Under the pieces are notes generated by a model, which was not told the origin of the DNA, did not search any database, and worked only from the letters and a program-made list of their open reading frames with translations. This document shows positions 55,181 to 63,931 of a DNA stretch of 64,000 bases, one piece after another. The translations under genes were made by a program, and so were the position numbers. The DNA comes from Betaproteobacteria bacterium HGW-Betaproteobacteria-16 (lineage in GTDB: Bacteria > Pseudomonadota > Gammaproteobacteria > Burkholderiales > Burkholderiaceae_C). Numbering within the stretch: the first letter of the stretch is position 1; every line of letters starts with the position of its first letter. The DNA is taken from contig PHCQ01000003.1 in the NCBI GenBank assembly GCA_002840835.1, positions 82,254 through 146,253 on the forward strand, written 5' to 3'.

Positions 55181-55909
55181 GTGAACTTGAAAACCGCTAC
55201 GTTTACCCCTGCCGCCTTCGTAGAGCAACTGCAGGCACTCCCGTCGATGCCCAACGTGTTCAACCCCTGGCGGGACTACGATGAGCACAACGATTCCAAT
55301 GCTGACGCACCCACACAGCGTGCAGAACAATTGAGGCTCTATTTTGAGCAGCGCTTAAAGACCACGCGCCTGGTACTGGTCGCTGAGGCACCGTCTTGGC
55401 GCGGCGCGAAATTCACCGGAATCGCGATGACGTCCGAGCGCATCCTTTGCCCCGAACGCCCAAACTCGCTCGCCTCAAAGGCAATGCTTCCCCCCGGCCG
55501 TAGGACGAGCTGCCCCGGGCACTTTCCGAGGAGTATGGCGGAGCAGACAGCCACCATCGTGTGGTCGAAACTCTTGGACAGTGGATTCAGACCGGATGAA
55601 TTCGTGCTTTGGAACGCGTTCCCCTGCCACCCCTACGAGGTTGGCAATCCACGGTCAAACCGGCGGCCGAAGCTCGATGAGCTGAAGGTCACAGCTCATA
55701 TTTTCCCAAGCTTGCTCACCATGCTGCGCCAGCCAAAGGTCATAGCCGTAGGCAGGATTGCCGAAACGGCGCTGCACAAATTGGACCCTTCGGCAACATC
55801 TGTGCGACACCCTGCTATGGGTGGTGCAACGAAGTTTCGCGAGGCGATGGAACAGTTCGTCAAAAACCTACCCCGTCAGAACACAGACAAGCGGACTCAG
55901 CACGCCTAA
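55181..55909 (+). CDS. Uracil-DNA glycosylase superfamily protein
   Basis: This 242-residue protein starts at a GTG with only a weak ribosome site. Family motifs are VAEAPSWRGAKFTGIAMTSE near residue 65-85 (the catalytic loop of single-domain UDG-like proteins), LWNAFPCHPYE near 148 and SVRHPAMGGATKF near the end (the DNA-intercalating HP loop). The motif order is complete. Members found in islands act as glycosylases or unknown DNA-damage enzymes. It lies 125 bases after the NrtR-like gene and may be cotranscribed with it. Substrate is uncertain. Confidence 0.78.
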   Translation: MNLKTATFTPAAFVEQLQALPSMPNVFNPWRDYDEHNDSNADAPTQRAEQLRLYFEQRLKTTRLVLVAEAPSWRGAKFTGIAMTSERILCPERPNSLASKAMLPPGRRTSCPGHFPRSMAEQTATIVWSKLLDSGFRPDEFVLWNAFPCHPYEVGNPRSNRRPKLDELKVTAHIFPSLLTMLRQPKVIAVGRIAETALHKLDPSATSVRHPAMGGATKFREAMEQFVKNLPRQNTDKRTQHA

Positions 55910-55940
55910 TCCTGTTGTCGGGATAGCCTGTACAGATGTT

Positions 55941-56360
55941 CTACAACTGGGTGGACGACAGCCATTGCGCGATTGCTTGTTGCACGCGCTTTTCTGAAAG
56001 ACCTCGTCGCGAATCCAGTAGCAACAAGTTCACCGCTGTGCCTGAAAACTCCCGTGCTGCATCGTCAAGCACGAGGTGATGCAAGACCTGCTCGTTAGCC
56101 TGAAGCACCATCTCAATCGCGTGCTCCCGAGGTGCACGGGGCGCACTCCCCGCGAACCTCTTGCCTAGAGAACCGAGCAACACACGCAGTTCAGGGTCAG
56201 TGTATTCGTAGCGCCATGTTGAGTGCACGATGATTTTGACATCGGTATGCGCAGCTAGCAGCTCGTCAAGTACAGGCGCCCAACAGAACCGTTCTAGACC
56301 TAGAAGCTCCGGCTCAACAGGATGAAGAACGCCGTCAAAGTCCAAAAAAAGGATGCGCAT
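55941..56360 (-). CDS. HAD-like phosphatase domain protein 1 (139 aa)
   Basis: This small HAD-superfamily protein starts with RILFLDFDGVLHPVEPEL (nucleophile motif I DFDGV). Motif II is IVHSTWRYEYTD, and the later LLLLDSRRGLSE may take the motif IV position. The length matches single-domain HADs in which the first aspartate and STWR block are conserved (the family found in RNA-repair-associated proteins). It is followed at 25 bases by an unknown gene and another HAD gene on the same strand. Substrate is unknown. Confidence 0.78.
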   Translation of the reverse strand: MRILFLDFDGVLHPVEPELLGLERFCWAPVLDELLAAHTDVKIIVHSTWRYEYTDPELRVLLGSLGKRFAGSAPRAPREHAIEMVLQANEQVLHHLVLDDAAREFSGTAVNLLLLDSRRGLSEKRVQQAIAQWLSSTQL

Positions 56361-56385
56361 GTTGTTTTAACTTCGCTGGCTATTT

Positions 56386-56769
56386 CTATTCGCTGCTCTC
56401 AGGCGGACTGTCCGGTGCGGGTAAGTCCATCCTCAAGGTCAGCTTGCTCATCATCCACTCGACCTCGTCGGCAGATAGGTCCCATTCAGGTTTGCTCTCT
56501 ATCGCCAGACGCACCTTCTCGAGTACCTCTGCTACCGACCAATCGGGCCTCTGACCGAGCTTTCGGTGGCAGTAATTCTCCAGCTGATTGACGATGTCGC
56601 AGCAGTTGTCATATCGCGCGTAGCGCTCATCTTCAGTCAACCCTGAAACATAGACCCCAACCACCTTTCTGACGAGCAGTTTCGGCTGGGCGCCTGCCAC
56701 GGAGCCTCCACCGAAGTCGCGTGGAAAGTCTTCGGGAATGATGGGGTTTGGTCGTAGTGCGTTGGTCAT
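56386..56769 (-). CDS. Unknown small protein (127 aa) between two HAD genes
   Basis: No function is known to me. The segments GAQPKLLVRKVVGVYVSGLT and RYDNCCDIVNQLENYCHRKL resemble a small conserved protein often seen in proteobacterial islands. The protein is soluble and acidic at its C terminus. It overlaps the second HAD gene by four bases at its start, so translation is coupled. Confidence 0.68.
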   Translation of the reverse strand: MTNALRPNPIIPEDFPRDFGGGSVAGAQPKLLVRKVVGVYVSGLTEDERYARYDNCCDIVNQLENYCHRKLGQRPDWSVAEVLEKVRLAIESKPEWDLSADEVEWMMSKLTLRMDLPAPDSPPESSE

Positions 56770-57290
56770 TCGGGCTCCGACGATGTGTAGAGAAAAAGCG
56801 CCAATCGCTCTCTCAATGCATCAAGAACGCCAGGTGCAGATACGCCGAGCGCCCCGTCGCAAAGAATCAACCGCTTTGCGTGCTCAACTGGCCAGGATTC
56901 AGAATCATCATCCAGGGCGACCCAGTGGCATGGCTGTCTGCGGGCCACGTCGTTGAGTATTTGCACTCCACGAGGCAGCGCTTCAAAAGCAGTCCGCTTC
57001 ATGTTTGTGTGGAAAGTCGCCCCGATGACCCGCGCCCGCAGGGAGGGGCTGAGCCTCTTCAATGCGCCACTAAATCTTCGAACCCGCACCCAGGAGGTCG
57101 AGAGAACAATGAGGACGTGGGGAAATGGCTCTAGCGCTTCTTCAAGCAGATGCATGTGCTCGAATACGCGATACCCGGGTGTGTTGATGTACGCGCCCCT
57201 GCGCGGGTGCCACCATACATCTTCGTGGTGCAGGACACCATCAAAGTCGAGGTAGAGAACTACGCCCCCCTGGCCCTTCAACTTTTTCAC
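56766..57290 (-). CDS. HAD-like phosphatase domain protein 2 (174 aa)
   Basis: The motif I block is VLYLDFDGVLHHEDVWWHPR near residue 11-30, motif II is IVLSTSWVRVRRFSG and a later WVALDDDSESWP carries the motif IV aspartates. It belongs to the same HAD subgroup as the gene at 55.9 kb but is clearly diverged, so the two are probably paralogues acquired together rather than recent duplicates. It is first in a three-gene minus-strand group (HAD, unknown, HAD). Confidence 0.8.
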   Translation of the reverse strand: MKKLKGQGGVVLYLDFDGVLHHEDVWWHPRRGAYINTPGYRVFEHMHLLEEALEPFPHVLIVLSTSWVRVRRFSGALKRLSPSLRARVIGATFHTNMKRTAFEALPRGVQILNDVARRQPCHWVALDDDSESWPVEHAKRLILCDGALGVSAPGVLDALRERLALFLYTSSEPE

Positions 57291-57337
57291 GCTCTCATCC
57301 TTGAAGGCGGTGATTGACCGGCATCAGCTAGGAAGTG

Positions 57338-58141
57338 TCACGCAGCATGAGTGTCAATTACGCATGCATGCTCGAAGGCTCTGTTTTCAAACTGCAGTGC
57401 ACCTGAATCCGACGCAGAGTAGACATCTAGGGCGTATCCCCGGGGGTTTGCGACGACCCGGCACCCTGCGACCCTATAGTCAAACGAATCGTGGACGTGG
57501 CCATGCAGCCAGATGTCCGCCCTCTGTACGAGCTCAGTCAGCTCGCTCGCGAAAGCTGCGTTTGCCGGGTCGCCTGCGTACCGTGGATGGACAGAGAGCG
57601 GGTGCGGCGCGTGGTGAGTGATGACAACTGTTGTGCCGTCGTAGACTTCTGAAAGCTCTTGCTCTAGCCACGCCCGAGAAACTTCGTGGTCACGCAATGC
57701 ATGCTCGGGAGAAAACAACTCGCCACTTCGGGTGCGAATTAGTCGGTGGTCGTTGATGCGCAATCGGGCGTTTTCCATCAGTTGACGTTGCGTTCGGTTG
57801 CTGCGCAGCCGGTAGTCTGTCCAGAGCGTGCAGCCCAGAAACCTGACGCCGCCAAAGTCTGCCACGTCACGTTCGAGAACTCTGACGGAGGTGTCACGGG
57901 ATGCTGCTCTGAGTTCGTCCAGGACCGACTCAAGGCAGCCGCCGTAGTGTTCATGGTTGCCCAGCACATACAACACGGGCACAGGCCAGTCCGCAAACAA
58001 GGCGACTGCCTCAGATGCATGCCCGACGTCACCCGCAAGAACCAAAACGTCAGCCTGGTGTGCGGGCCGAATCAGCGTTTCGCCCGGGAACAGGCGCGCC
58101 AGGTGTTCAAGATGTAAATCTGAAGCCAGCTGAATTCTCAC
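57338..58141 (-). CDS. Calcineurin-like metallophosphoesterase
   Basis: This 267-residue protein starts best at the GTG at 58141 (protein MRIQLASDLHLEHLARLF) with GGAAGAAA upstream; an ATG at 58189 adds 16 unmatched residues. The metal-binding set is complete: SDLHLEH, LVLAGDVGHASE, YVLGNHEHYGG, VVITHHAPHPLS and WLHGHVHDSFDY. It is a generic single-domain phosphoesterase, different from the PPP-type enzyme at 53.4 kb. Substrate is unknown. Confidence 0.87.
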   Translation of the reverse strand: MRIQLASDLHLEHLARLFPGETLIRPAHQADVLVLAGDVGHASEAVALFADWPVPVLYVLGNHEHYGGCLESVLDELRAASRDTSVRVLERDVADFGGVRFLGCTLWTDYRLRSNRTQRQLMENARLRINDHRLIRTRSGELFSPEHALRDHEVSRAWLEQELSEVYDGTTVVITHHAPHPLSVHPRYAGDPANAAFASELTELVQRADIWLHGHVHDSFDYRVAGCRVVANPRGYALDVYSASDSGALQFENRAFEHACVIDTHAA

Positions 58142-58284
58142 GATAAGGTTTCTTCCAAATGCGTCGGTAAATGGGCTGCTCAAGCCCAAATTTTTGCTCG
58201 GGCACAGGCAGCAGAACTGCCTGCGAGAGGTCCGAGAGCGAATCTGCGAACCAGCCGTTGCTTAATGCGGTTTAAAACGTGGTG

Positions 58285-58905
58285 CTAGTGCAGTTGCCCC
58301 ATTTGCAGTGTCAAGTTATCTGCGACACGCCGTCCACGGACTGCGTCAGAAGAGATATGTTGAACGGAGACATAGGCAGTCCAGATGGGGCTCGCTTGCA
58401 GCCTCGCGAGCGCCCTCGAAAACGCCGGCGAATCTTCATCTTTTTCTACCCACGTCAGAAAGCATCTGAACGAAAGTAACAGTAGACGGGCCAAGTCGTG
58501 TTCCTGCTTTCGCGGCATCTCGATGAGTTTCATAAGCAGTGCTCCGATTTCATTTCGCAGCTGCAACGGAGAGCACAACACCGGTGAAGACGCAAACATC
58601 TCGACATACCAGGCCCTTTCCTGGGGGTCATCAATGTCGTCTTCAAGGAGCCCTTCCAGATATATGACTTCGTAGGTCTCTTCAATGACGTCTTGAACTG
58701 GCGTTTCCGCCCCCAGTTGCCAATGCCGGCTTGCGGGCAGGCGGCTCAGAATGTTCCATTCCATAGGCGTGAAAACGTGAAGCGGCTGTGTTCTGAGCTC
58801 GGTTTCGAGCTCGTCAAGCCAAGCGTGGCTATGCTCGGTGGGTTGGGGATTCAATGAGTGACTCCAGTAATTGGTTAAAGGGCCGTCGATGCGCGTCGGT
58901 GTCAA
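58285..58905 (-). CDS. Unknown protein (206 aa)
   Basis: No family is recognised. The protein is rich in leucine, glutamate and tryptophan, with helical blocks such as QDVIEETYEVIYLEGLLEDD and LLMKLIEMPRKQEHDLARLL. No membrane segment, signal peptide or nucleotide-binding motif is seen. It stands alone, about 140 bases before the phosphoesterase start. Protein-like composition and length support it as coding. Confidence 0.6.
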   Translation of the reverse strand: MTPTRIDGPLTNYWSHSLNPQPTEHSHAWLDELETELRTQPLHVFTPMEWNILSRLPASRHWQLGAETPVQDVIEETYEVIYLEGLLEDDIDDPQERAWYVEMFASSPVLCSPLQLRNEIGALLMKLIEMPRKQEHDLARLLLLSFRCFLTWVEKDEDSPAFSRALARLQASPIWTAYVSVQHISSDAVRGRRVADNLTLQMGQLH

Positions 58906-59191
58906 ATCAGTCTATGGGTCATCACGTTCTCCATCTGGGGTTGTTTTTCAAAGTAGTGAACCCATTCACAGGTTGGAAAAAAACAGCCCTCTGCGCTACC
59001 TTTTGTTGGTACCCCACAACGTCCGCGGTGGGGGTAAGTGCTTCAGTGGGTCCTGAAAATGCCTCTTCAACGGGCTCACTTCAGTTGCTCAGGCTGAACG
59101 CATCAAGGGCCAACGCATCGCACATTCGAGCCCGCGGTAGCGCACCGGCGCGGGCCCTTGGGTGGTGGGGACAGCTGAGCAGCACCAGCAT

Positions 59192-59740
59192 TCATGAGGG
59201 TGCCCCGATGGCCGATTCCAGCGTGTGGGTTCCAGTCGGCTTGGGTCGGGGTTTGCGGGGCGTTTGCGTCAGGCTGCACACCGCTTCACTGAGCATGTCC
59301 ACGACAGGCTGAAGCAGAAAACTCTGAGGTATCGAGTACTCCGCCCTTGCGACTTCCGGATAGCCGTCAAGGAACACGGCACGTCGCCGGGCGGGGTCGA
59401 CCATCACCACGGAAACTCTGGGGTCTGCCTCACCGACCTCTTCAAACACTTCGATGGAAACCTGACGATAGAGCGCAATGCTCTCCAGATTCCATTGGTG
59501 GAGGTGGGCTCGGGTCAGCACCATGTGCACCGCTTTGAGGTACAGCCTCCAGGGCATCGTTGACCAGCGCAGGAAACCAAACTCGGCTTGCCGTTGGCCG
59601 CCTTCAAATCTTGTGGTGGCCGCACAGTGCCTGCTGCCGGTCTTTTGTAAGGTTACGGTTGCCTTCAACGAAGAAGCGGAGTGCGGCTCGAGTGTCAGAA
59701 CGACAGTTGCCAGCGTTTGTGGGGATGGGGTCGGTTGCAT
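59192..59740 (-). CDS. Unknown protein (182 aa)
   Basis: I recognise no family. Alternating hydrophobic residues (ATVVLTLEPHSASSLKATVT and VSVVMVDPARRRAVFLDG) suggest a beta-rich soluble fold and the C terminus is proline- and lysine-rich. It is divergent from the HTH gene at 59.9 kb. The roughly 290 bases between this gene and the previous one (58906..59191) hold nothing I can support. Confidence 0.58.
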   Translation of the reverse strand: MQPTPSPQTLATVVLTLEPHSASSLKATVTLQKTGSRHCAATTRFEGGQRQAEFGFLRWSTMPWRLYLKAVHMVLTRAHLHQWNLESIALYRQVSIEVFEEVGEADPRVSVVMVDPARRRAVFLDGYPEVARAEYSIPQSFLLQPVVDMLSEAVCSLTQTPRKPRPKPTGTHTLESAIGAPS

Positions 59741-59932
59741 GGAATGACGGGGTTCGTGTGGTCACTACTGTTGCTCCACTGGACCTGTAGTGGCAATTCC
59801 GACGAACGCAAGTTTCGAACGGCTCGGGGTGGCGTCTCTCGGAGCGCGGGCCGAGAGGGTGGTTGCCTCCAATGGCTTTGCTGAGGTCGCTACACGTGGT
59901 GGTAGCGATTTGGCTACTGCTAGGACATCACC

Positions 59933-60502
59933 ATGAAATCCACCTCAAAAAAACAATCCCCATCAGAGCCGGACAAGGCGCGGGAGCTCGACGACCCCCT
60001 GATGCAGCTCTTGCTGAAAAAAGCTGCCATCGAAGGCCTGACACTTAAGCGGTTGGCCGCTCACCTCGGCATCTCGTACGAGCGCCTCGCTCAACTGCGA
60101 GCGCAACCGCGGCCGTTTGCCCACACGCGTCGGGAAGTCCTGGAAAAGGTCGCTGCCTTTCTACAGGTGCCGATGGTGCTTGTGCTGTGCTATGCGGGGC
60201 TCTTTCGCCTGGAAGACTTTGTCTGGCCCGATACCGGGTCTCGGGCAGGACGGGTGGCCGAGGCCTTGGCAGCGCTGCGTGATGACCCCTTTCTCGGACC
60301 GCTGGCCCCCAAAGAGCTTGATGGTGCGGAAGGGTCTGTGCAGCTGTTTGTGCTTTTCCTGTTTGAGCAGCTCAGAAGCCAGCCCGACGCCCAGCGGCGC
60401 ATATCGGCATGGGTGGTCGAACTTGAACGCGCCACCGTTCAAGTGACACGAGAGCCCAGGGCGCCGGCTGTGAAGCGCAAGCCCGGTCGGCTTTTCACCT
60501 GA
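59933..60502 (+). CDS. XRE-like HTH regulator (189 aa)
   Basis: An N-terminal helix-turn-helix is visible in AAIEGLTLKRLAAHLGISYE followed by RLAQLRAQPRPFAH, the layout of XRE-type domains. It then has VLEKVAAFLQVPMVLVLCYA and a C-terminal helical region of unknown role. The start has AGGAC upstream. A strong intrinsic terminator lies four bases after the stop. As the nearest regulator to the integrase it may control the island or the divergent unknown gene, which is inference. Confidence 0.72.
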   Translation: MKSTSKKQSPSEPDKARELDDPLMQLLLKKAAIEGLTLKRLAAHLGISYERLAQLRAQPRPFAHTRREVLEKVAAFLQVPMVLVLCYAGLFRLEDFVWPDTGSRAGRVAEALAALRDDPFLGPLAPKELDGAEGSVQLFVLFLFEQLRSQPDAQRRISAWVVELERATVQVTREPRAPAVKRKPGRLFT

Positions 60503-60505
60503 TTG

Positions 60506-60532
60506 AGCGCCCCTCCCGAGGGGCGCTTTTTT
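60506..60532 (+). terminator. Rho-independent terminator after the HTH gene
   Basis: The stem AGCGCCCCTC / GAGGGGCGCT (60506..60515 with 60518..60527) is followed by six T residues. It begins four bases after the stop codon of the regulator gene, so the assignment is clear. Confidence 0.93.
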
Positions 60533-60983
60533 CTGAGTGTGGGGTGCGAGGAAGGTGACCCCGGATGCGTTTCAATGGCCGTTCGCGACCCGCTCACCGA
60601 CCTGTGCCAGTGCATTGCGGCGGTCGCGGCCAAAGGGCAAGACCCGTTGCTCGCAAGGGGGGCGCATGTGGGACAGCTCACTCCCTGTCGCCTGCAAGTT
60701 GGCTGGCTTTGGCACCTTCCACGACCGTGCCTGCAGGTAGCGGAGGGCGCTATGTACGGACAAAAAAGGGCGGACACGTCCAGACATCTGTTGCGATGCA
60801 GCCGTGTGGCGGTACGTATCGCAAAGAAATCCCACACCCATCCGCCGTCACGCAGCTGCGCGGGGTGTGAGTTCGCCCAGAAGTCATGCCGGGTGTGAAA
60901 ACATGAAGCGTCGCTTCAGGTTTGGGTGGCTGCTTGTCCGCGCCGGCAAGATGTATTTGCCAGAAAACAACACCGGCAAGTGC
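60533..60983. other. Gene-free gap before the integrase
   Basis: Several frames are open in these 451 bases on both strands, but none has a convincing ribosome site or protein-like composition. I see no gene, repeat or RNA that I can support here. Confidence 0.5.
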
Positions 60984-62546
60984 TCATGCCTGTTTGGAGT
61001 CGGCCCTGTTGCGGAAGTCCCACTGCACGACGTTCGTCGCGTTCAGCACCTCTTGAGTTCCCTGAGGCTCGACCTCCCGCGGGGTCTCAGACGCGACGGG
61101 TTCATTCGCCCTCATCATCTCACTGACCTTGAGTCGCTCGCGACCGTTTGCCACTTGGCGCTGCGCCTCCGCTTCGTCCAGTTTGCGAGCTACGGCGGTG
61201 GGCATGATGTGCGTGTACCTCGACAGCGACCGGAGGTCGCGGTGGCCGCTGAACGCTTGTAGGTCCAATACCGAAGGGAACAGGCCAGATTCTGCGGCGC
61301 GGCTGATGGCTTCGTGCCGCAAATCGTGGATGGTCAGGTCTTCGACGCCAGCGGCCTCGCATATGCGCGCCCACACGGTCCTCAGCTCTTTGACGCCGAC
61401 GTCGAACACGAGGTCCGAGTCGCGTGAAAGCCCCTCGAGGCACACGAGGATGTCCATGCGAAGAGCGAGATAACGCGGGCGCCCGTTCTTCGTTTGGGGG
61501 AGGAAAGCGGTCTGTTTGGTCTTGTCGATGCGGTCCCAGCAGAGTCCCAGGGTTTCGCCGCGGCGCGCGGCGGTGGCCAACTGAAAAAGCAGGAACGCTT
61601 CGTAGAACGCAACATGCTTGTATGTCTCCAGCGCTTGACGCCGTGCGGCTTCGTACGCCTCTTTCACGACCCGTTTGTGTTGGTACACCGTGTCGGCCTT
61701 GGCCGCCTGCTTGCGAGCCCCCTCCATCAACTCCTGGGTACACAGCTCAATCGAGCGCAGACGGTCTTCCTCGCGCGCTGCCTGCAGCAAGCGCTCTTCT
61801 TCGCCGTCCTTCAGGCGGCGGTCCCGTTCGTTGAAAAACGAAGGACGGCGCACGCCTTGGAGCGGGTGGCGCGCAACCACATAGCCCCAGGTATTGATGG
61901 CGACGTTGTAGACGGCGCGAAGCATGTCCAGCTGGCGGGCAACGGTAGAGGGCGCCACTTGGTCGAGGCGCTCACGAATGAAATCTTCCACGTCGGTGGC
62001 CAAGACCTTCGCCAATGGCTTGTGCAGCCACTCCAGGGCGGCCATGGGTTGCCGCATGGCGCCTAAAGGGGTGACGGTGTGCCCCAGTTCTTTCATCTCT
62101 TTCTTGCGCTGCTCGATGCGTTGGCGCAGCTCGTTGCGGCTGTCTTCGAGCATGGCGCGAAAGACGGTGGCGTACGTGTCGCTGCCGCGCAGCTTCGGGC
62201 ACTCCTCCTTGATGTAGCGCTCGATGAGCTCGGCGGTGGTCACGTGCATCGCACGTGTGTAGTCCTGGAAGAGGCCGACCGACTGTTCAGCGTCTGCGCG
62301 CTTGACATAGCGGTCCGCGTCTTCGTAGGAGTCGAAGGTTTTGAACTGTTCTTTGTGGCCCTTGCGGCGCACGCGGACCTGGATGCAGTTTTCTGCCTGG
62401 CTGACGGCGCCTTTGTGCCCGTCGGCTTTGAGTTCCTGCAGGTACGCTTTGACCGCAGCGAGCTTGTTGAAGGGGAATGTCTTGGTCAGCTGTGGCTGGC
62501 GTGGGACGCTGACAACATAGTTCGAACGGTTGGTGATGGTGCTCAT
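60984..62546 (-). CDS. Tyrosine integrase of the genomic island
   Basis: This is the site-specific recombinase expected to insert the island into tRNA-Pro. The 520-residue protein starts at the ATG at 62546 with GGAG upstream; a longer frame to 62591 is less likely. An N-terminal arm-binding region and a core-binding region (VEDFIRERLDQVAPSTVARQ) precede the catalytic domain. Catalytic residues are Arg in TAARRGETLGLCWDRI near 329, HDLRHEAISRAAES near 407, SGHRDLRSLSRYTHI with His and the nucleophilic Tyr near 442. All are intact. The gene lies 278 bases from the tRNA, reading away from it. Confidence 0.93.
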   Translation of the reverse strand: MSTITNRSNYVVSVPRQPQLTKTFPFNKLAAVKAYLQELKADGHKGAVSQAENCIQVRVRRKGHKEQFKTFDSYEDADRYVKRADAEQSVGLFQDYTRAMHVTTAELIERYIKEECPKLRGSDTYATVFRAMLEDSRNELRQRIEQRKKEMKELGHTVTPLGAMRQPMAALEWLHKPLAKVLATDVEDFIRERLDQVAPSTVARQLDMLRAVYNVAINTWGYVVARHPLQGVRRPSFFNERDRRLKDGEEERLLQAAREEDRLRSIELCTQELMEGARKQAAKADTVYQHKRVVKEAYEAARRQALETYKHVAFYEAFLLFQLATAARRGETLGLCWDRIDKTKQTAFLPQTKNGRPRYLALRMDILVCLEGLSRDSDLVFDVGVKELRTVWARICEAAGVEDLTIHDLRHEAISRAAESGLFPSVLDLQAFSGHRDLRSLSRYTHIMPTAVARKLDEAEAQRQVANGRERLKVSEMMRANEPVASETPREVEPQGTQEVLNATNVVQWDFRNRADSKQA

Positions 62547-62550
62547 GAGA

Positions 62551-62571
62551 GTCTCCAGAGTTGATGGAGAC
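62551..62571. promoter_or_regulatory. Hairpin overlapping the integrase leader
   Basis: GTCTCCA (62551..62557) and TGGAGAC (62565..62571) form a perfect seven-pair stem with a seven-base loop. On the integrase strand the stem contains the GGAG ribosome site just before the start at 62546, so folding could hide it. It could equally be a protein operator. Function is inferred. Confidence 0.6.
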
Positions 62572-62726
62572 CCGTCTAGGCAACGGCTCAAAAATCTAAA
62601 GCGCGCGGCGTTTTAGGACGCCCGTTTTTCAGGTTCTTGAAGCGGATACCACCGGCCGTCGGGTGGCCGGGACACGAAAAAGGGCAGGGGAGACGCAGTT
62701 CAACGAAGGGGTGCGAATGCCCCAGT

Positions 62727-62746
62727 TGGCGCAGATTTGGAGCAGC
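62727..62746 (+). repeat. Right copy of 20-bp terminal direct repeat
   Basis: Identical in sequence and orientation to 12615..12634, inside the right end of the island between the integrase start and the att core. A nearby upstream CGAAGGGGT (62704..62712) is also shared. It is a candidate integrase arm site. Confidence 0.75.
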
Positions 62747-62823
62747 TGAGGGGTTTTTGCCTGTTTTTTCAGCAGGCTGCCTCGGTGTCCTATTTCCAAG
62801 ATGTTGATTTACCTGGAAAAATC

Positions 62824-62868
62824 TGGTCGGGGTGAGAGGATTCGAACCTCCGGCCTCTACGTCCCGAA
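62824..62868 (-). repeat. Right attachment site inside tRNA-Pro
   Basis: Perfect 45-bp direct copy of 12453..12497. It begins at the A of the encoded CCA end and runs up to the anticodon loop, so the crossover lies within the 3' half of the tRNA and the island end restores a complete tRNA. Confidence 0.93.
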
Positions 62869-62900
62869 CGTAGCGCTCTACCAGGCTAAGCTACACCCCG
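62824..62900 (-). tRNA. tRNA-Pro (anticodon CGG)
   Basis: This is a 77-base cloverleaf on the minus strand with encoded CCA. The acceptor stem pairs CGGGGTG with CACCCCG. The anticodon stem CTACG/CGTAG encloses the loop TTCGGGA, giving anticodon CGG. The T arm contains GGTTCGAATCC. It serves as the integration target of the island and remains intact. ispB lies 50 bases upstream on the same strand. Confidence 0.97.
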
Positions 62901-62950
62901 AATTCAAGCTCGGCTTTGATGCACAGGCATCAAACGCCTCAAGCAGGTCT

Positions 62951-63931
62951 TCAGGAGCGACGCCCCAGAAGACCTGTCGCCAATTCTAGCAAAGCGCCAC
63001 TATATTCATTGGCTGGAAGGGCTCGCGCAGCTTCGATTGCGCGCTGGGCTTCGGCCGATGCGCTGGCTCTTGCCAACTCCAGTGCGCCCGATGTTTGAAT
63101 GATTGACTGAATCTCTTCCAGATGGGTTTGATCCCCTTGGGCAATGGCGTTGCGGATCAAGGTTTTCTGCCCTTCACTGGCGGTTCGCAGTGCACAGATG
63201 ATGGGGAGCGTGACCTTGCCCTCGCGCAAATCGTCACCCAGGTTCTTACCCAGGAGTTCCCGATCGCCTTCGTAATCGAGAACGTCATCAACCACTTGAA
63301 ATGCCGTGCCGAGTGCTTGCCCATACGTGGCACACAGTGCTTCGGTCTCTGCGTCAGCGCCGGCCAGAATGGGTGCCAGCCTCGCGCTTGCCTCAAACAG
63401 TTTCGCAGTCTTTGAGCGAATGACTCGCAGGTAGGCGGTCTCGTCCAGAGAGGCGTCATGCATGTTCATCAACTGCATGACTTCGCCTTCTGCAATGACG
63501 TTGGTGGCTTCCGAGAGCACCTGCATGACGCGCATGTTGTCCACGCTGACCATCATCTGAAAGGCGCGCGAATAGAGGAAGTCGCCGACGAGCACGCTGG
63601 CGGCATTGCCGAAACGCTCGTTTGCCGTCTCGCGCCCCCTGCGCAGGGTCGACTCATCGACCACGTCATCGTGAAGGAGCGTGGCAGTGTGGATGAACTC
63701 GACGACTGCAGCCAGCGTGTGCCTGTGAGGGTGCAGGTTGCCCAATGCACCGGAAACGAGCAGCAACAAGGCGGGGCGAAGACGCTTTCCGCCAGAAGAA
63801 ATGATGTACTGGGCCACTTCCCGGACCAGTGGCACATCGGTGGAGAGCCGCTCTTCGATGACCTCGTCTACCCGGAGCATGTCAGGCTGAATCAGGTCGA
63901 GTGCGTGAGCGGCGGGTGCGGAGGTGGTCAA
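62951..63931 (-). CDS. ispB: Octaprenyl diphosphate synthase (polyprenyl synthetase)
   Basis: This trans-prenyltransferase makes the side chain of ubiquinone. The 326-residue protein has GGKRLRPALLLL near 47-58, the first aspartate-rich motif LLHDDVVDESTLRRG near 85-99 and the second QVVDDVLDYEGDRELLGKNL near 215-235. Both metal-binding motifs are complete and the length is normal. It marks the return to ordinary chromosome after the island. The last 69 bases of the window hold its upstream region and show no gene. Confidence 0.95.
   Translation of the reverse strand: MTTSAPAAHALDLIQPDMLRVDEVIEERLSTDVPLVREVAQYIISSGGKRLRPALLLLVSGALGNLHPHRHTLAAVVEFIHTATLLHDDVVDESTLRRGRETANERFGNAASVLVGDFLYSRAFQMMVSVDNMRVMQVLSEATNVIAEGEVMQLMNMHDASLDETAYLRVIRSKTAKLFEASARLAPILAGADAETEALCATYGQALGTAFQVVDDVLDYEGDRELLGKNLGDDLREGKVTLPIICALRTASEGQKTLIRNAIAQGDQTHLEEIQSIIQTSGALELARASASAEAQRAIEAARALPANEYSGALLELATGLLGRRS

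Noticed and set aside
60503..60898. Plus-strand frame of 131 aa after the HTH gene
   Set aside because: It begins inside the intrinsic terminator, has no ribosome site and reads as random sequence.
12498..62823. CRISPR array or prophage
   Set aside because: No regularly spaced repeats and no capsid, portal, terminase or tail genes were seen; the only repeats are at the ends or are isolated palindromes.
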